Notes: generated from the letters alone by a model not told the origin. Shown: positions 54,763 through 63,976, numbered from the stretch's first letter. The stretch: 64,000 nt of DNA from SbD1 sp039679945 (GCA_039679945.1 JBDKTY010000068.1:1-64000), one strand, 5' to 3'. Translations and numbers: made by a program.

Positions 54763-56055
54763 CTACATGAAGCCGAGAACCTTGGGCAGCCAGAGAACCA
54801 GGCCGGGGAAGAAGATCAGCAGGATGAGCCCCGCGAACATCGACACGAGCAGCCAGATGACCCAGCGGACGGTGTCCTCCATGCGAGCCCCCGTCATTTT
54901 GCAGCTCACCATGAGGTTGACGGCCATTGGCGGCGTAAACTGTCCTATCGCGATGACATAAGTCATTAATACTCCGAACCAGACCAGGTCCCAAGAGAAG
55001 GCCTGAGCCACGGGCACCAGGATAGGGCAGAAAATGAGGAAGATGGAAATGCCGTCGAGAAACATTCCCATTATCTTCAGAAACACCATCAGGATGATGA
55101 GCACCAGGATGCTGTTGCCCCCGCCAAGAGCCACCAGCCAGTCCGAAATCGGGCCAACGATGCCTATTGTGCTGGATGCCCAGGCAAAAATGCTTGCCAG
55201 GCCCACCACTATCAGAATGACAGCGGAGGTTTCCGCGGATTCTATCAAAAGCTCGTGAAGATCCCGGATGGTGAGGGTGCGATAAACCAGGAAACCGATG
55301 ACCAGGCCGTAGATTACGGCAACCACCGCCGCTTCGGTTGGAGTGAACCAGCCCGTGCGCATTCCCCCAAGAATAAGGACCGGCGCCATAAGGGCCCAAA
55401 AGGCTTCCTTGAAAGACTGCCATATTCCCGGTTGTGGTTCGGTGGGCTGGTTGCCGCCGAAATCATAATAGAGGCTCAGCAGGAGCGATGGAATGATGAG
55501 CATTACGCAGGCCAGCAAGCCGGGTACGACACCGCCGACAAAGAGTGCCGGAACGGTGGCGGAGGGGACCAGAACGCTATAGACTATGAATGCAACGGAG
55601 GGCGGTATCAGGATGTCCGTTGAGCCCGCCGCGGCCGTAACGGAGGCCGCGAATGGCGCGGGATACCCGGCGCGCATCATGGCTGTCAGCATGACGCCAC
55701 CCACCGCCGCTGTACAGGCGGGCCCGGAGCCCGATATCCCACCGACGATCATGGCTACCAGGATAGTGATTACCGCGAGCGCTCCCCTGCCATGGCCAAC
55801 GAATGCGGTTGTGAATCGCAGCAGCCGTGCCGCCACTCCTGAACGGTCGAAAATGGACCCGGCCAGAACAAACATCGGAATAGCCAGGAGCGGGTACTTT
55901 GCAATGCCCGCGTAGACATTCGTGGGCACTGCCATGATGCCGAGCTTTGCCACCGCGATTGCTATGGTTCCCGCCAGACCGAGGGATACGGCAATTGGCA
56001 CGCCCGCGGCCAATAGAACAAAAAACAGCGCGAACAAAAGGATTGCCGTGGTCAT
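54763..56055 (-). CDS. dctM: TRAP transporter large permease DctM
   Basis: This 430-aa inner-membrane protein of the DctM family has about 12 hydrophobic segments. It forms the Na+-driven channel of a tripartite ATP-independent periplasmic transporter. Family features: GVPIAVSLGLAGTIAIAVAK, PLLAIPMFVLAGSIFDRSG, the GGISGSGPACTAAVGGVMLT loop and PPSVAFIVYSVL. The start at 56055 has GGAGG upstream and overlaps the small permease stop by 4 bp; the open frame extends 26 codons further up into dctQ. It is the last gene of the dctP-dctQ-dctM operon. Substrates of such systems are mostly organic acids; none can be assigned here. Confidence 0.95.
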   Translation of the reverse strand: MTTAILLFALFFVLLAAGVPIAVSLGLAGTIAIAVAKLGIMAVPTNVYAGIAKYPLLAIPMFVLAGSIFDRSGVAARLLRFTTAFVGHGRGALAVITILVAMIVGGISGSGPACTAAVGGVMLTAMMRAGYPAPFAASVTAAAGSTDILIPPSVAFIVYSVLVPSATVPALFVGGVVPGLLACVMLIIPSLLLSLYYDFGGNQPTEPQPGIWQSFKEAFWALMAPVLILGGMRTGWFTPTEAAVVAVIYGLVIGFLVYRTLTIRDLHELLIESAETSAVILIVVGLASIFAWASSTIGIVGPISDWLVALGGGNSILVLIILMVFLKIMGMFLDGISIFLIFCPILVPVAQAFSWDLVWFGVLMTYVIAIGQFTPPMAVNLMVSCKMTGARMEDTVRWVIWLLVSMFAGLILLIFFPGLVLWLPKVLGFM

Positions 56056-56558
56056 CGGACTTTCTCCCTCCAAAGCCTGATGACCCGCCCCACGGCGCGT
56101 CCGGTGATCGCGAAGCTCAATATCGGGAGCCATACCGTGTAAACCCAGGTTGGCACCCCCAGCCCCGGCGAAGTCACCTCGAATCGGTATTCATCCCAGG
56201 TCATGCGGCCGGATAGAACGGCGAGCAGGAAGAACGTCAGGGCCGTCAGCAGGACGGATGTGATTCCGACTGCGCGCCGACACCGAGGAGGCAGCTTCTC
56301 CGCCAGAAAAGCGATATTGAGGTGGCCCCCTTTTGCCATGAGGCTGGAACTGCCCAGCAGCGTCATGACTACCATCAGGAAGATGGAAAACTCTTCCGTG
56401 AATGCAAACGAAAAGTTGGTCAGATACCGTACCAGTACGTTGGCGAAGGTGATCAGGGCCAGTACTCCGAGAATGATCCCGGCGAGGTTTTCTTCAATCC
56501 GGATCGAGATCCTGGTGGACGGGTTTTCAGGTGTATCAGGCGGTGGTGCGCATTCCAT
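56052..56558 (-). CDS. dctQ: TRAP transporter small permease DctQ
   Basis: This 168-aa protein has four membrane segments (about 22-44, 52-72, 93-115 and 130-150, the first AGIILGVLALITFANVLVRY), fitting DctQ. It bridges the binding protein and the large permease. The family segment SSLMAKGGHLNIAFLAEKLP lies in the central region. The start at 56558 has GAGAG upstream; an open frame of 36 more codons is unsupported. It overlaps dctM by 4 bp (ATGA) and lies 124 bp after dctP. Confidence 0.92.
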   Translation of the reverse strand: MECAPPPDTPENPSTRISIRIEENLAGIILGVLALITFANVLVRYLTNFSFAFTEEFSIFLMVVMTLLGSSSLMAKGGHLNIAFLAEKLPPRCRRAVGITSVLLTALTFFLLAVLSGRMTWDEYRFEVTSPGLGVPTWVYTVWLPILSFAITGRAVGRVIRLWREKVR

Positions 56559-56682
56559 GGATTTCTCTCTGCTCAATTCTTCCGATCTTGATAGTCTCTG
56601 TCTAATACCCGAGTGAACAGCAAAGCACGCATCACCGTCAGTACAGGTGCGCGTCCATTCAGGCATGGGAACCTGTAAAACA

Positions 56683-57714
56683 TTACCTGCTTTTCGCGAC
56701 TGCTTCCTCTGCCTTCTTCACCAGTTCGGCGCCGACCTGTTTGGCCCATTTGTCGTAAACCGGCTTCGTGGCTTTCCTGAACTCTGCTTTTTCCTGATCT
56801 GTCAGGTTTATGACCTTTACGCCCTGGGTTTCTATTTCTTTTATCATGGTATCATCAGGCGCCACCAGGCCCTTGCGCGACTCGATAATGTTTTCCTTGG
56901 CGGCTTGGACCGCGGCTTCACCCACGGCCTTGCGATCCTCGGGCGTCCAACTCTCCCATACAGTCTTGCTGACCACGAATATCAGCGGGTCGGCCACATA
57001 ACCCCACAGGGTCAGGTTCTTCTGGTTGGCGGCGCTGGGAAGTTTGGCGGACGTGAAAACGGTGAGGGGGTTCTCCTGTCCGTCCACCGCGCCGCTGGAG
57101 AGCGCGGGGACCGCATCCGCCCAGCTCATCTGCGTGGGGTTGGCGCCGAGCGCCATGAAGGTTTCGAGGTAGAGAGGCGACCCGACTACCCGGATTTTCA
57201 GACCCTTCAGGTCGTCGGGGGTGCGGACCGGCCGCTTCGAATTGCTCAGTTCCCTGAACCCGTTTTCACCCCAAGCCAGGGGGACAACATCCTTGGTCTC
57301 CAGGATTTTGAACAAGTCCTTGCCGACCTCGCCTCCGGTAAGGGCATCCATTGCCTTGTAGTCCGGCATCAGGAACGGCATGGAAAAAATGTTCAATTGC
57401 ATCATTTGAGGTGACCAGTTGATGGTCGATCCGATGGACATATCTATGGCGCCCTGACGGATTGCCGTGAATTCCTTGGTCTGATCTCCACCGACGAGAC
57501 TGGCGCCGGGATACATTTTCACACTGATGCGGCCGTTCGTCTTTTCCTTTATCAACTCAGCCCAGCGTTCCCCGGCATTCCCCCAGGGGAAGGGTTTGCC
57601 CAGCACCGTGGAGAGCTTGTATTCCGGTTTGTACTCCGCCGCTTGGACCGGCTGAATGAATGAAAAAGCGGTGATTGCCAATAAGAGCATGATTATTCCC
57701 AAAATTCTTCTCAT
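56683..57714 (-). CDS. dctP: TRAP transporter solute-binding protein DctP
   Basis: This 343-aa periplasmic protein has signal peptide RRILGIIMLLLAITAFSFIQ with cleavage at about QAA|EY. The DctP family shows in KLSTVLGKPFPWGNAGERWA, GAIDMSIGSTINWSP, GLKIRVVGSPLYLETFMALG (with the conserved substrate-carboxylate Arg) and SSGAVDGQENPLT. It delivers an organic acid to the DctQM permease. The start at 57714 is preferred because GGAG lies 6 bases upstream; two in-frame starts further up (57726 and 57765) are less likely. It is the first gene of the operon. The C-terminal helix is Lys/Glu-rich. Confidence 0.94.
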   Translation of the reverse strand: MRRILGIIMLLLAITAFSFIQPVQAAEYKPEYKLSTVLGKPFPWGNAGERWAELIKEKTNGRISVKMYPGASLVGGDQTKEFTAIRQGAIDMSIGSTINWSPQMMQLNIFSMPFLMPDYKAMDALTGGEVGKDLFKILETKDVVPLAWGENGFRELSNSKRPVRTPDDLKGLKIRVVGSPLYLETFMALGANPTQMSWADAVPALSSGAVDGQENPLTVFTSAKLPSAANQKNLTLWGYVADPLIFVVSKTVWESWTPEDRKAVGEAAVQAAKENIIESRKGLVAPDDTMIKEIETQGVKVINLTDQEKAEFRKATKPVYDKWAKQVGAELVKKAEEAVAKSR

Positions 57715-58265
57715 TTGACTCTCCATCGGAAAAGAGTAGCGCATCTTTTTGGAATGTTTAGACATTACAGGAGATCAAGGGCAGACTGTCAAGCCCTTTG
57801 TGTAGGAAGAGAGGAGAAACTGATGCCAATATTCACTGAATACGATCCGGACACTTATCTCCGGAAAATACCGAACGGCTGTCCCCGATTTCAGGGGCAT
57901 GGCCGTAAAAGGAAGTTTTCTCATCCGGTGGTCCTTCACACCCGGTTACATTCAGGATGACATCGAGGGATGCTCTTTAGCATCTTGGGGTGAGGTGCTC
58001 CGCCTTGCGCGTCCATGCATGCGGCCGAAATGTATCTTATCGATGCGGGCCAATGCGTAAGCCACGCGCCCGCCCGGGCATGTGAGCCCGGCGGAGCCTC
58101 GTGACAGGCGGAAGACCCATTCCGCCGCTCTTTCCTAACCTTGAAAAGACCATCTTTAACCCGACCTCGTATCAAAACGCACCGACGTGGTTTACCGCGC
58201 GAACGATCATCCTTAGATTTGCCGGCAGCGGCGGCTATGGATGATGAAATCTGTCAGGAGGGCTC
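57715..58265. other. Divergent intergenic, 551 bp, with repeat-like sequence
   Basis: Between the TRAP operon (minus) and the nuo operon (plus). A hairpin AAGGGC/GCCCTT spans 57777-57798. Around 58080-58165 a segment (cgctctttcctaaccttgaaaagaccatc) resembles the body that precedes TTGAACGCAAC elsewhere, so it is probably a worn copy of the same repeat. No gene was recognised; both operon promoters should lie here. Confidence 0.45.
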
Positions 58266-58673
58266 ATGCAACCAATCCCGGATGGAGTAATGTCGCCCTG
58301 GGACCCCGGGGTTTTTAGCCTGGTAATCTATACACTTCTGGTCATTGCCTTCATTGCGTCACAACTGTTCCTGGCCGCCTGGATGGGCGATAGGAAGCCC
58401 TCGGTCGAAAAATCGAGACCGTACGAGTGCGGCATTATTCCCACCGGCTCCGCTCGGTTCCGCTACCCGGTTCCTTTTTACCTGGTTGCAATCTTTTTTC
58501 TGATCTTCGATGTCGAGGGGGCATACATCTTTACCTGGGCAGTCGTCTATGAGGACCTGGGCTGGCCCGGTCTGATACAAATGTCCTTTTTCATTATCCT
58601 TTTGCTGGCCGGACTCTTCTACATCTGGAAACAGGGAGGGCTCGATTGGAGAGCAGCGTTCAAGAAAAGATGA
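58266..58673 (+). CDS. nuoA: NADH-quinone oxidoreductase (complex I) subunit A
   Basis: This 135-aa protein with three membrane segments (about 12-34, 68-88 and 100-122) belongs to the membrane arm of complex I. The conserved loop KPSVEKSRPYECGI contains the quinone-site Cys/Glu pair, and FLIFDVEGAYIFTW is typical. GGAGGG lies just before the ATG. It is the first gene of the nuo operon here, overlapping nuoBCD by 28 bp. Confidence 0.96.
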   Translation: MQPIPDGVMSPWDPGVFSLVIYTLLVIAFIASQLFLAAWMGDRKPSVEKSRPYECGIIPTGSARFRYPVPFYLVAIFFLIFDVEGAYIFTWAVVYEDLGWPGLIQMSFFIILLLAGLFYIWKQGGLDWRAAFKKR

Positions 58674-61126
58674 GCGACCGTTTTCTGAGTCTGTCCGATA
58701 TCGTGATCAACTGGTCGCGCAAGTATAGTCTGTGGCCCATGTTTTTTGGCCTCTCCTGCTGTTTCGTGGAAGAAGCGACGGCTTTCACCTCCCGCTATGA
58801 TTTGGCCCGCTTCGGGGCTGAGGTGTTGCGTCCGTCCCCGAGGCAGTCCGATCTCCTGATCGTTTCCGGCACGGTATTCAAGAAAATAGCACCGGTTGTC
58901 TTGCGTCTCTACGAACAGATGCCCGAGCCGAAGTGGGTCATCTCCATGGGGTCCTGTTCGAATTCCGGCGGAATGTATGATGTCTACAGCGTTGTCCAGG
59001 GAGTCGATCAGATCATTCCGGTCGATGTGTACGTCCCCGGGTGTCCTCCACGGCCCGAAGCGCTCATTCAGGGGCTCGTGGCCCTGCAGGAAAAAATTGT
59101 GGCCGCCGAAAGTCCGAGCCGAAAGATCTTTCACCTGGGTGGCGGCACACAGGGGACGCAGCGGCCAATACTGGTCGAGGGCCACACAAAATCAGGAGAT
59201 TCGCGCGGTCCGGGGTATGAAGGAGTCAGACTGAAGGGCGGGTCCGTTACGGCGCATCCTCCGGGGTACTGGGGCAGCCGCTCTGATCTTATGTGGACCC
59301 CGCCGGCCCGGCGGATCGAACTGACCAGCGCCGACCAGAGACTTTCGGCCGTGCTGCGGGAGCGTTTCGGCGATGCCGTGCGGCAGGAACCGCACAGTTC
59401 GGACATGATGACATTCGAGGTAGACAGGGAAAAGGTCAGGGATGTTCTGCGCTTTCTTAAGACGGAAGCCCGGCCCGGGTACCAGCGCCTTGACGATCTT
59501 ACCGCCGTTGATGAGTCGGCCCGGAGAGACCGGATCTGGGACAAGGGGTTCGCGGAGGGGGCTACGGATGCCGGCGCGGCCTCGCATCTCGGCCGGAAGA
59601 AAAAACAATCCTATCCCGACTATACGCTTGTCTATCATTTGCTTTCATTCGATGCGGCGAGCCGCCTGCGGATCAAGTCGGGTTTGAACGGTAAGGACCC
59701 GGCAACCGGAACGGTCACGGATATATGGCCTTCGGCCAACTGGTATGAGCGTGAAGTATTCGATATGTTCGGCATCAGGTTCGATGGCCACCCGAATCTG
59801 TGCAGGATCATGATGCCTCACGATTGGGAAGGCCACCCCCTCAGGAAAGACTATCCGGGGCGCGCCACGGAGATGTCCCCCTACACGGTCGAAGATGCTC
59901 GCGAAAAGCAGCCGATGGATGCCCTCGATGTCATGGTGGAGGATCACAAAGCCCCGACGGACAAGCGCGAGTTCCTCCTGAATATAGGCCCCCACCACGT
60001 CAGCACCCACGGCTTGCTGCGCTGCATCGCATCCCTGGATGGCGAGGAGATTACCAACCTCGTCCTGGAGATAGGGTATCACCACCGTGCCGCGGAGAAA
60101 CTCGGTGAACGGCAGTCCTGGCACCAGTACATCCCGTATACCAACCGCAACGACTACCTGGGGGGCTCCTGCAACGAACTTCCATATGTTAGGGCCGTGG
60201 AAACTCTGGCCGATATCGAGGTCCCTGAGCGCGCGCAGACCATCCGTGTCATGCTGTGCGAACTGTTCCGGTTGAGTAACCACCTTGTCTGGTTTTCGAC
60301 GTTCGCACATGATCTCGGGGCGATGTCGCCCAATTTCTACACGTTCGTCGAACGCGAGATGATCCTCGACATAGTTGAACTCATCACGGGAGGCAGACTG
60401 CACCCGGCCTGGTTCAGGATCGGGGGAGTCGCCGCCGATCTGCCCGATGGCTGGAAGAAGAAGGTGGATGATTTTGCCGCAATATTCCCCCGCCGCCTGG
60501 ATGAGTACGAAAAACTGATCAGGAAAAACCCGATCTTCCTCGCCAGAACGAAAGGGATCGGGCGTCTTACCGCTGAGCAGGCCATCGACTGGGGAATCAC
60601 CGGTCCGAATCTGCGGGCTTGCGGCATCGACTGGGACCTGAGGAAGAAGTCTCCCTACTCGGGGTATCAGAACTTCGACTTCGAAGTCCCGACCGCGACG
60701 GAAGGAGACTGCTACGCGCGGTACCTGGTAAGAGTCGAAGAGATGCGCCAGAGTGTGAGGATAATCAGGCAGGCCGCGGCGAACATGCCTTCGGGCCGCT
60801 ATATCAGTGAAGACTACCGCTATGTCATCCCCCCGAGGCAGGAGATGCTCAAGCACATAGAGACGCTAATTCACCATTTTGTAAACGTGAGCAGGGGCCC
60901 CAGGATCCCTAAAGGCGAGGCCTATTTCTCCTGCGAAAATCCCAGGGGCGAGCATGGCTACTATGCGGTGAGCGACGGGCTTGGATATGCCTACCGGATG
61001 CGGGTGCGCGGCCCCGGGTTCGCCAATGTCCAGGCGCTGCCGCTCATGGCGACCGGTGAGAGCATAGCGGACCTGATCTCTATCATCGGGTCGATTGATA
61101 TCATTTTGCCGGATATTGACCGCTGA
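58646..61126 (+). CDS. nuoBCD: Complex I fused subunits B, C and D
   Basis: This 826-aa fusion provides most of the quinone-reducing connecting module. The NuoB part (about 20-175) keeps the cluster N2 ligands: adjacent cysteines in GLSCCFVEE, one Cys in GSCSNSGG and one in VPGCPPRPEA. NuoC (about 200-400) has ANWYEREVFDMFGIRFDGHP and HPLRKDYP. NuoD (about 430-826) begins LNIGPHHVSTHGLLRC and includes LGGSCNELPY and SNHLVWFSTFAHDLGA. The TTG at 58646 is preferred because GGGAGGG lies 5 bases upstream; the ATG at 58670 lacks such a site. It overlaps nuoA by 28 bp. After it comes a 727-bp gap, with no nuoE, F or G, suggesting an 11-subunit-type complex using ferredoxin or another donor; the donor is inference. 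Confidence 0.96.
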   Translation: MESSVQEKMSDRFLSLSDIVINWSRKYSLWPMFFGLSCCFVEEATAFTSRYDLARFGAEVLRPSPRQSDLLIVSGTVFKKIAPVVLRLYEQMPEPKWVISMGSCSNSGGMYDVYSVVQGVDQIIPVDVYVPGCPPRPEALIQGLVALQEKIVAAESPSRKIFHLGGGTQGTQRPILVEGHTKSGDSRGPGYEGVRLKGGSVTAHPPGYWGSRSDLMWTPPARRIELTSADQRLSAVLRERFGDAVRQEPHSSDMMTFEVDREKVRDVLRFLKTEARPGYQRLDDLTAVDESARRDRIWDKGFAEGATDAGAASHLGRKKKQSYPDYTLVYHLLSFDAASRLRIKSGLNGKDPATGTVTDIWPSANWYEREVFDMFGIRFDGHPNLCRIMMPHDWEGHPLRKDYPGRATEMSPYTVEDAREKQPMDALDVMVEDHKAPTDKREFLLNIGPHHVSTHGLLRCIASLDGEEITNLVLEIGYHHRAAEKLGERQSWHQYIPYTNRNDYLGGSCNELPYVRAVETLADIEVPERAQTIRVMLCELFRLSNHLVWFSTFAHDLGAMSPNFYTFVEREMILDIVELITGGRLHPAWFRIGGVAADLPDGWKKKVDDFAAIFPRRLDEYEKLIRKNPIFLARTKGIGRLTAEQAIDWGITGPNLRACGIDWDLRKKSPYSGYQNFDFEVPTATEGDCYARYLVRVEEMRQSVRIIRQAAANMPSGRYISEDYRYVIPPRQEMLKHIETLIHHFVNVSRGPRIPKGEAYFSCENPRGEHGYYAVSDGLGYAYRMRVRGPGFANVQALPLMATGESIADLISIIGSIDIILPDIDR

Positions 61127-61392
61127 CCTCCCACTGCATGTGGGAAGACCATCTGTCCCGCGGGCTTAGTTTTTGAACCTCAACTTGAATGTTGTGCGGA
61201 CAAAGTCACGGGTGGCGACGCACTAACTTCCGTTCGCCCCGAGCAGAGTAACCCACGCTTTCGCGTGGCAAGGCGCAGCCAGGAAACAGCGGTCGATCCG
61301 CAGCCGGCGCGTCACCCCGGCGAAGGCCAGAATCCAGTCTTCTGCTTGCGAGGTGTCGGGAAAGCCCTGGATTCGCGCTTTTGCGCATAACT

Positions 61393-61615
61393 GTCAACTT
61401 AAAGGACGTTCTTGAGTTCCAGTGGCTTGCGGGATTCGTCGCGTAACAGCACCAGCAGTAGGTTGGGGTGAGCGGAGCAAACCCCAACATTTATCGCAGC
61501 CGGGGTGAAGGTGTGCAAATCCGCGACGAGTATTGTTTTGGCGAAAGGTGAAACGTGGGTGTTGGGGTTTGCTCTCGCTCACCCCAACCTACCGTTCTAG
61601 ATCTCTTAAGTTGAC
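61393..61615. repeat. Nested inverted repeat element, MITE-like (223 bp)
   Basis: The outer ends GTCAACTTAA (61393-61402) and TTAAGTTGAC (61606-61615) are exact complements. Inside, 61458-61489 and 61561-61592 form 32-bp arms (gtaggttggggtgagcg and agcaaaccccaac against their complement) that differ by one indel. Such GGTTGGGGTGAGC arms are known to me as common intergenic repeats in proteobacteria. No transposase frame is present, so the element is non-autonomous or structural. Confidence 0.8.
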
Positions 61616-61659
61616 GGCCATGCGCTTGCGCGGGAAAGACGAAGTTGTGATCTCATGAC

Positions 61660-61727
61660 CATGTAAGTTATTGCCATCGCGCATTCTCAAGAGCTGTTTA
61701 TCGAGAAGTATCAAAGGGTAGAACCGG
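61660..61727 (+). repeat. Dispersed repeat segment, copy 1
   Basis: CATGTAAGT followed by variable bases and CTCAAGAGCTG (61660-61696) recurs at 63048-63084 with equal spacing. Its right flank (tatcaaagggtagaac, 61710-61725) resembles the tatcgaagggtagaac core of the 105-bp repeat at 28-43. Confidence 0.55.
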
Positions 61728-61852
61728 CCGAGAGGTGGGCGGCTGCTACCCTGTCACTGACCGGTGCTGCCCCTTCGGGCGCGCCGGCGCCGGCAAAGAC
61801 AACCGCGGTGGGCAGGCTCGACGGCCTGACCACTAAGTAAAGGTCCGCAAAG

Positions 61853-62848
61853 ATGCTGGTATGGATTGCAGGATTTTTCGTACTGATCGTCAAGCTCACG
61901 ATTTTGCTGCTGTTTTTGCTCCTTATGGCTGCCTATCTCGTGTGGGTGGAACGGAAGTTCCTGGCGCGCCTGCAGATTCGCTACGGTCCTAATCGCGCCG
62001 GGATATTCGGCCTGCTGCAGCCTGTCGCCGATATCGTCAAGATGATCAGCAAGGAAGATATTGTTCCGGATGGAGCGGATTCGCTCCTGTTCCGCCTGGC
62101 TCCGGCGGTTGTCGCGACATCCGCGTTTCTGATGTTCGCGGTTGTCCCCTTTGGCGGGAACCTGACCCTGTGGGGAAATGAAATTCCTCTGGTGGTGACC
62201 GACCTCAATATCGGGCTTCTTTTCGTTTTCGCCATGTCGTCGCTCGGAGTCTACGGAGTCGCTCTGGGCGGCTGGGCTTCCAACTCCAAGTATGCTTTCC
62301 TGGGAGGTATTCGCGGCGCGGCCCAGATGATCAGCTACGAGCTTTCTCTCGGCCTGTCCTTGATTCCGATAGTCATGATGGCGCGCTCCTTCAGCATAGT
62401 GGATATCGTGCAGGCCCAGGAAAGGTACCCCTTCATACTTCTTCAGCCTGTCGCGTTCCTGATATTCGTGATCAGCGCCATGGCGGAGAGCAAGCGTATT
62501 CCGTTCGATCTCCCGGAGGCCGAGAACGAGTTGGTAGCCGGGTTCCACACGGAGTACAGCGGGATGCGGTTCGGTCTTTTCTTCCTTGGCGAATACGTCC
62601 ACATAATGGTCTTTGGCGGTATTGTCGCCGTGCTCTTTCTGGGTGGATGGCGCGGTCCCTTTCTTCCGCCTTTTATGTGGCTCCTGATCAAAATCCTGGT
62701 GGTAGCTCTGTTCATGATATGGGTGCGGGGGACGCTTCCCCGGCTGAGATATGATCAACTGATGACGCTGGGCTGGAAGGTGCTGATTCCTGTGTCCCTG
62801 GTAAATATCATCGCCACGGGGGTCGTGGGGTTGCTTGCGGGGTATTGA
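61853..62848 (+). CDS. nuoH: Complex I subunit H
   Basis: This 331-aa membrane protein with about eight segments sits at the junction of the quinone site and the proton-pumping arm. Highly conserved stretches: VWVERKFLARLQIRYGPNRA, GLLQPVADIVKMISKED, the quinone-cavity loop GGWASNSKYAFLGGIRGAAQ, SYELSLGLSLIP and ESKRIPFDLPEAENELVAGF. The length is normal. A weak AGG lies upstream of the ATG at 61853. It is separated from nuoBCD by a repeat-filled 726-bp gap and from nuoI by 365 bp. Confidence 0.97.
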   Translation: MLVWIAGFFVLIVKLTILLLFLLLMAAYLVWVERKFLARLQIRYGPNRAGIFGLLQPVADIVKMISKEDIVPDGADSLLFRLAPAVVATSAFLMFAVVPFGGNLTLWGNEIPLVVTDLNIGLLFVFAMSSLGVYGVALGGWASNSKYAFLGGIRGAAQMISYELSLGLSLIPIVMMARSFSIVDIVQAQERYPFILLQPVAFLIFVISAMAESKRIPFDLPEAENELVAGFHTEYSGMRFGLFFLGEYVHIMVFGGIVAVLFLGGWRGPFLPPFMWLLIKILVVALFMIWVRGTLPRLRYDQLMTLGWKVLIPVSLVNIIATGVVGLLAGY

Positions 62849-62969
62849 GGTAATCTTTCGCCGGGAGCCAGGTCTCCCGTACGCGTGGTGAGGCGTAAGC
62901 AGGAAAAAGGCGGCAGCCAGCTGCGGTACGTGGGGCGAGCTTTCCAGCCTGCCGGCGATCATTGGTTGG

Positions 62970-63007
62970 CCCGTTCCACCCTTCGAAAAGCTCAGGGCGA
63001 ACGGGGG
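62970..63007 (-). repeat. REP-like palindrome
   Basis: CCCGTTCCACCCTTCGAAAA followed by GCTCAGGGCGAACGGGGG is a near-perfect stem-loop and the reverse complement of the cores at 11-48 and 33891-33928. It matches the CGTTCGCCCTGAGCTTGTCG repeat type seen in many bacterial genomes. Confidence 0.8.
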
Positions 63008-63047
63008 AGTTTTCGTCCCGAAATGGAGGGATGGGGAGAAAGGTCGT

Positions 63048-63084
63048 CATGTAAGTCATTCATTTTGCTGTCTCTCAAGAGCTG
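63048..63084 (+). repeat. Dispersed repeat segment, copy 2
   Basis: Equal-length partner of 61660-61696: both ends (CATGTAAGT, CTCAAGAGCTG) are conserved and the middle is variable. Both copies lie in gaps of the nuo operon. Confidence 0.5.
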
Positions 63085-63213
63085 CCTTAAGAGAGCTATC
63101 AGGAAGCAGAGCGGGCTTCCGCGCTATTGTCAACTGAGCAGTCTTTACCTGCACCTTACCGCGCAGGCGCGGGGTTTTAGCCCGCCCGGTGCGGACGGAG
63201 GAAGATTCACACA

Positions 63214-63750
63214 ATGGAACCAGCCTGGGACGCAGTTAAAGCGCTGGCATCGGGTTTTGCCACGACTTTCATCCATCTTTTCCGCAAACCCATCACCGAA
63301 CAGTATCCGGAGTACAAGCGCGTTCTCCCCGCCCGCAGCAGGGCAAGGATCATTTTGACGCGGGACCCGGACGGAAACGAGCGCTGTGTCTCCTGCTATC
63401 TGTGTTCGGCTGTCTGCCCGGTAAGCTGCATTTCGATGGAAGGCGCCGAACGGCCCGATGGACGCAGGTATCCCCTGTGGTTTCGGATCAATTTCGCGCG
63501 CTGCATTTATTGCGGCCTTTGCGAGGAGGCCTGTCCGACATCGGCGATCCAGTTGACTCCCGATTTCGCCTTCTCAAAAAGGAACATCCTGGACTTTGTT
63601 TATGAGAAGGAAGACCTCCTGGTGGATCATCAGGGGAAGGACAAGGATTACAACTACTACAAGTATGCCGGAGTGGCCACCGATGTGGGAGACAAAGGCC
63701 GGCATGTCGGGGAGGAAGAGCCCGTGGACGTTAAGAGCAATCTTCCCTGA
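63214..63750 (+). CDS. nuoI: Complex I subunit I (2x[4Fe-4S] ferredoxin-like)
   Basis: This 178-aa peripheral subunit carries two [4Fe-4S] clusters bound by CVSCYLCSAVCPVSC and CIYCGLCEEACPTSA, which pass electrons towards NuoB. The N-terminal amphipathic helix and the RSRARIILTRDPDGNERC lead-in are normal. GGAAG lies upstream of the ATG at 63214. The C-terminal 40 residues (YEKEDLLVDHQGKDKDYNYY onward) are an extension typical of deltaproteobacterial NuoI as I recall. The gap to the next gene (226 bp) is again unusually long. Confidence 0.96.
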   Translation: MEPAWDAVKALASGFATTFIHLFRKPITEQYPEYKRVLPARSRARIILTRDPDGNERCVSCYLCSAVCPVSCISMEGAERPDGRRYPLWFRINFARCIYCGLCEEACPTSAIQLTPDFAFSKRNILDFVYEKEDLLVDHQGKDKDYNYYKYAGVATDVGDKGRHVGEEEPVDVKSNLP

Positions 63751-63976
63751 GTTATGGGCCAAATACCACCCTCGAGGATTTCGCCGGATGAGCCAGCAGA
63801 TGCAAAGAGCGATGTTCCCTGAGATCCCGGTGAGGTTTTGCTGCCCGTGGATAGTGCCGGAAGACCCCGAATTTTCGGTTCTGATGTGCTGTAACCAGGT
63901 GACTACACAGAATCCCGGAATGACGAAGAGAGCTTTTCCGACAGTATCCCGTAACCAATGACCCGTGAGTTTCGCC

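Larger units (their letters stand above)
61127..61852. other. Repeat-filled gap inside the nuo operon
   Basis: These 726 bp separate nuoBCD from nuoH, a place where nuo genes usually abut. There is no coding sequence. The gap contains REP-like pieces (ccgttcgccccgag near 61226), a tggattc inverted pair near 61330-61376, a nested inverted repeat (61393-61615) and a dispersed segment at 61660-61727, the last two listed separately. Confidence 0.7.
62849..63213. other. Repeat-filled gap between nuoH and nuoI
   Basis: These 365 bp contain a REP palindrome (62970-63007), a second copy of the CATGTAAGT...CTCAAGAGCTG segment (63048-63084) and a GC-rich stem near 63160-63195. No coding sequence with a ribosome-binding site was found. 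Confidence 0.65.

Noticed and set aside
59645..60856. A 403-codon open frame on the minus strand
   Set aside because: It lies wholly within nuoBCD, whose conserved residues are in the other frame; this is a compositional shadow.
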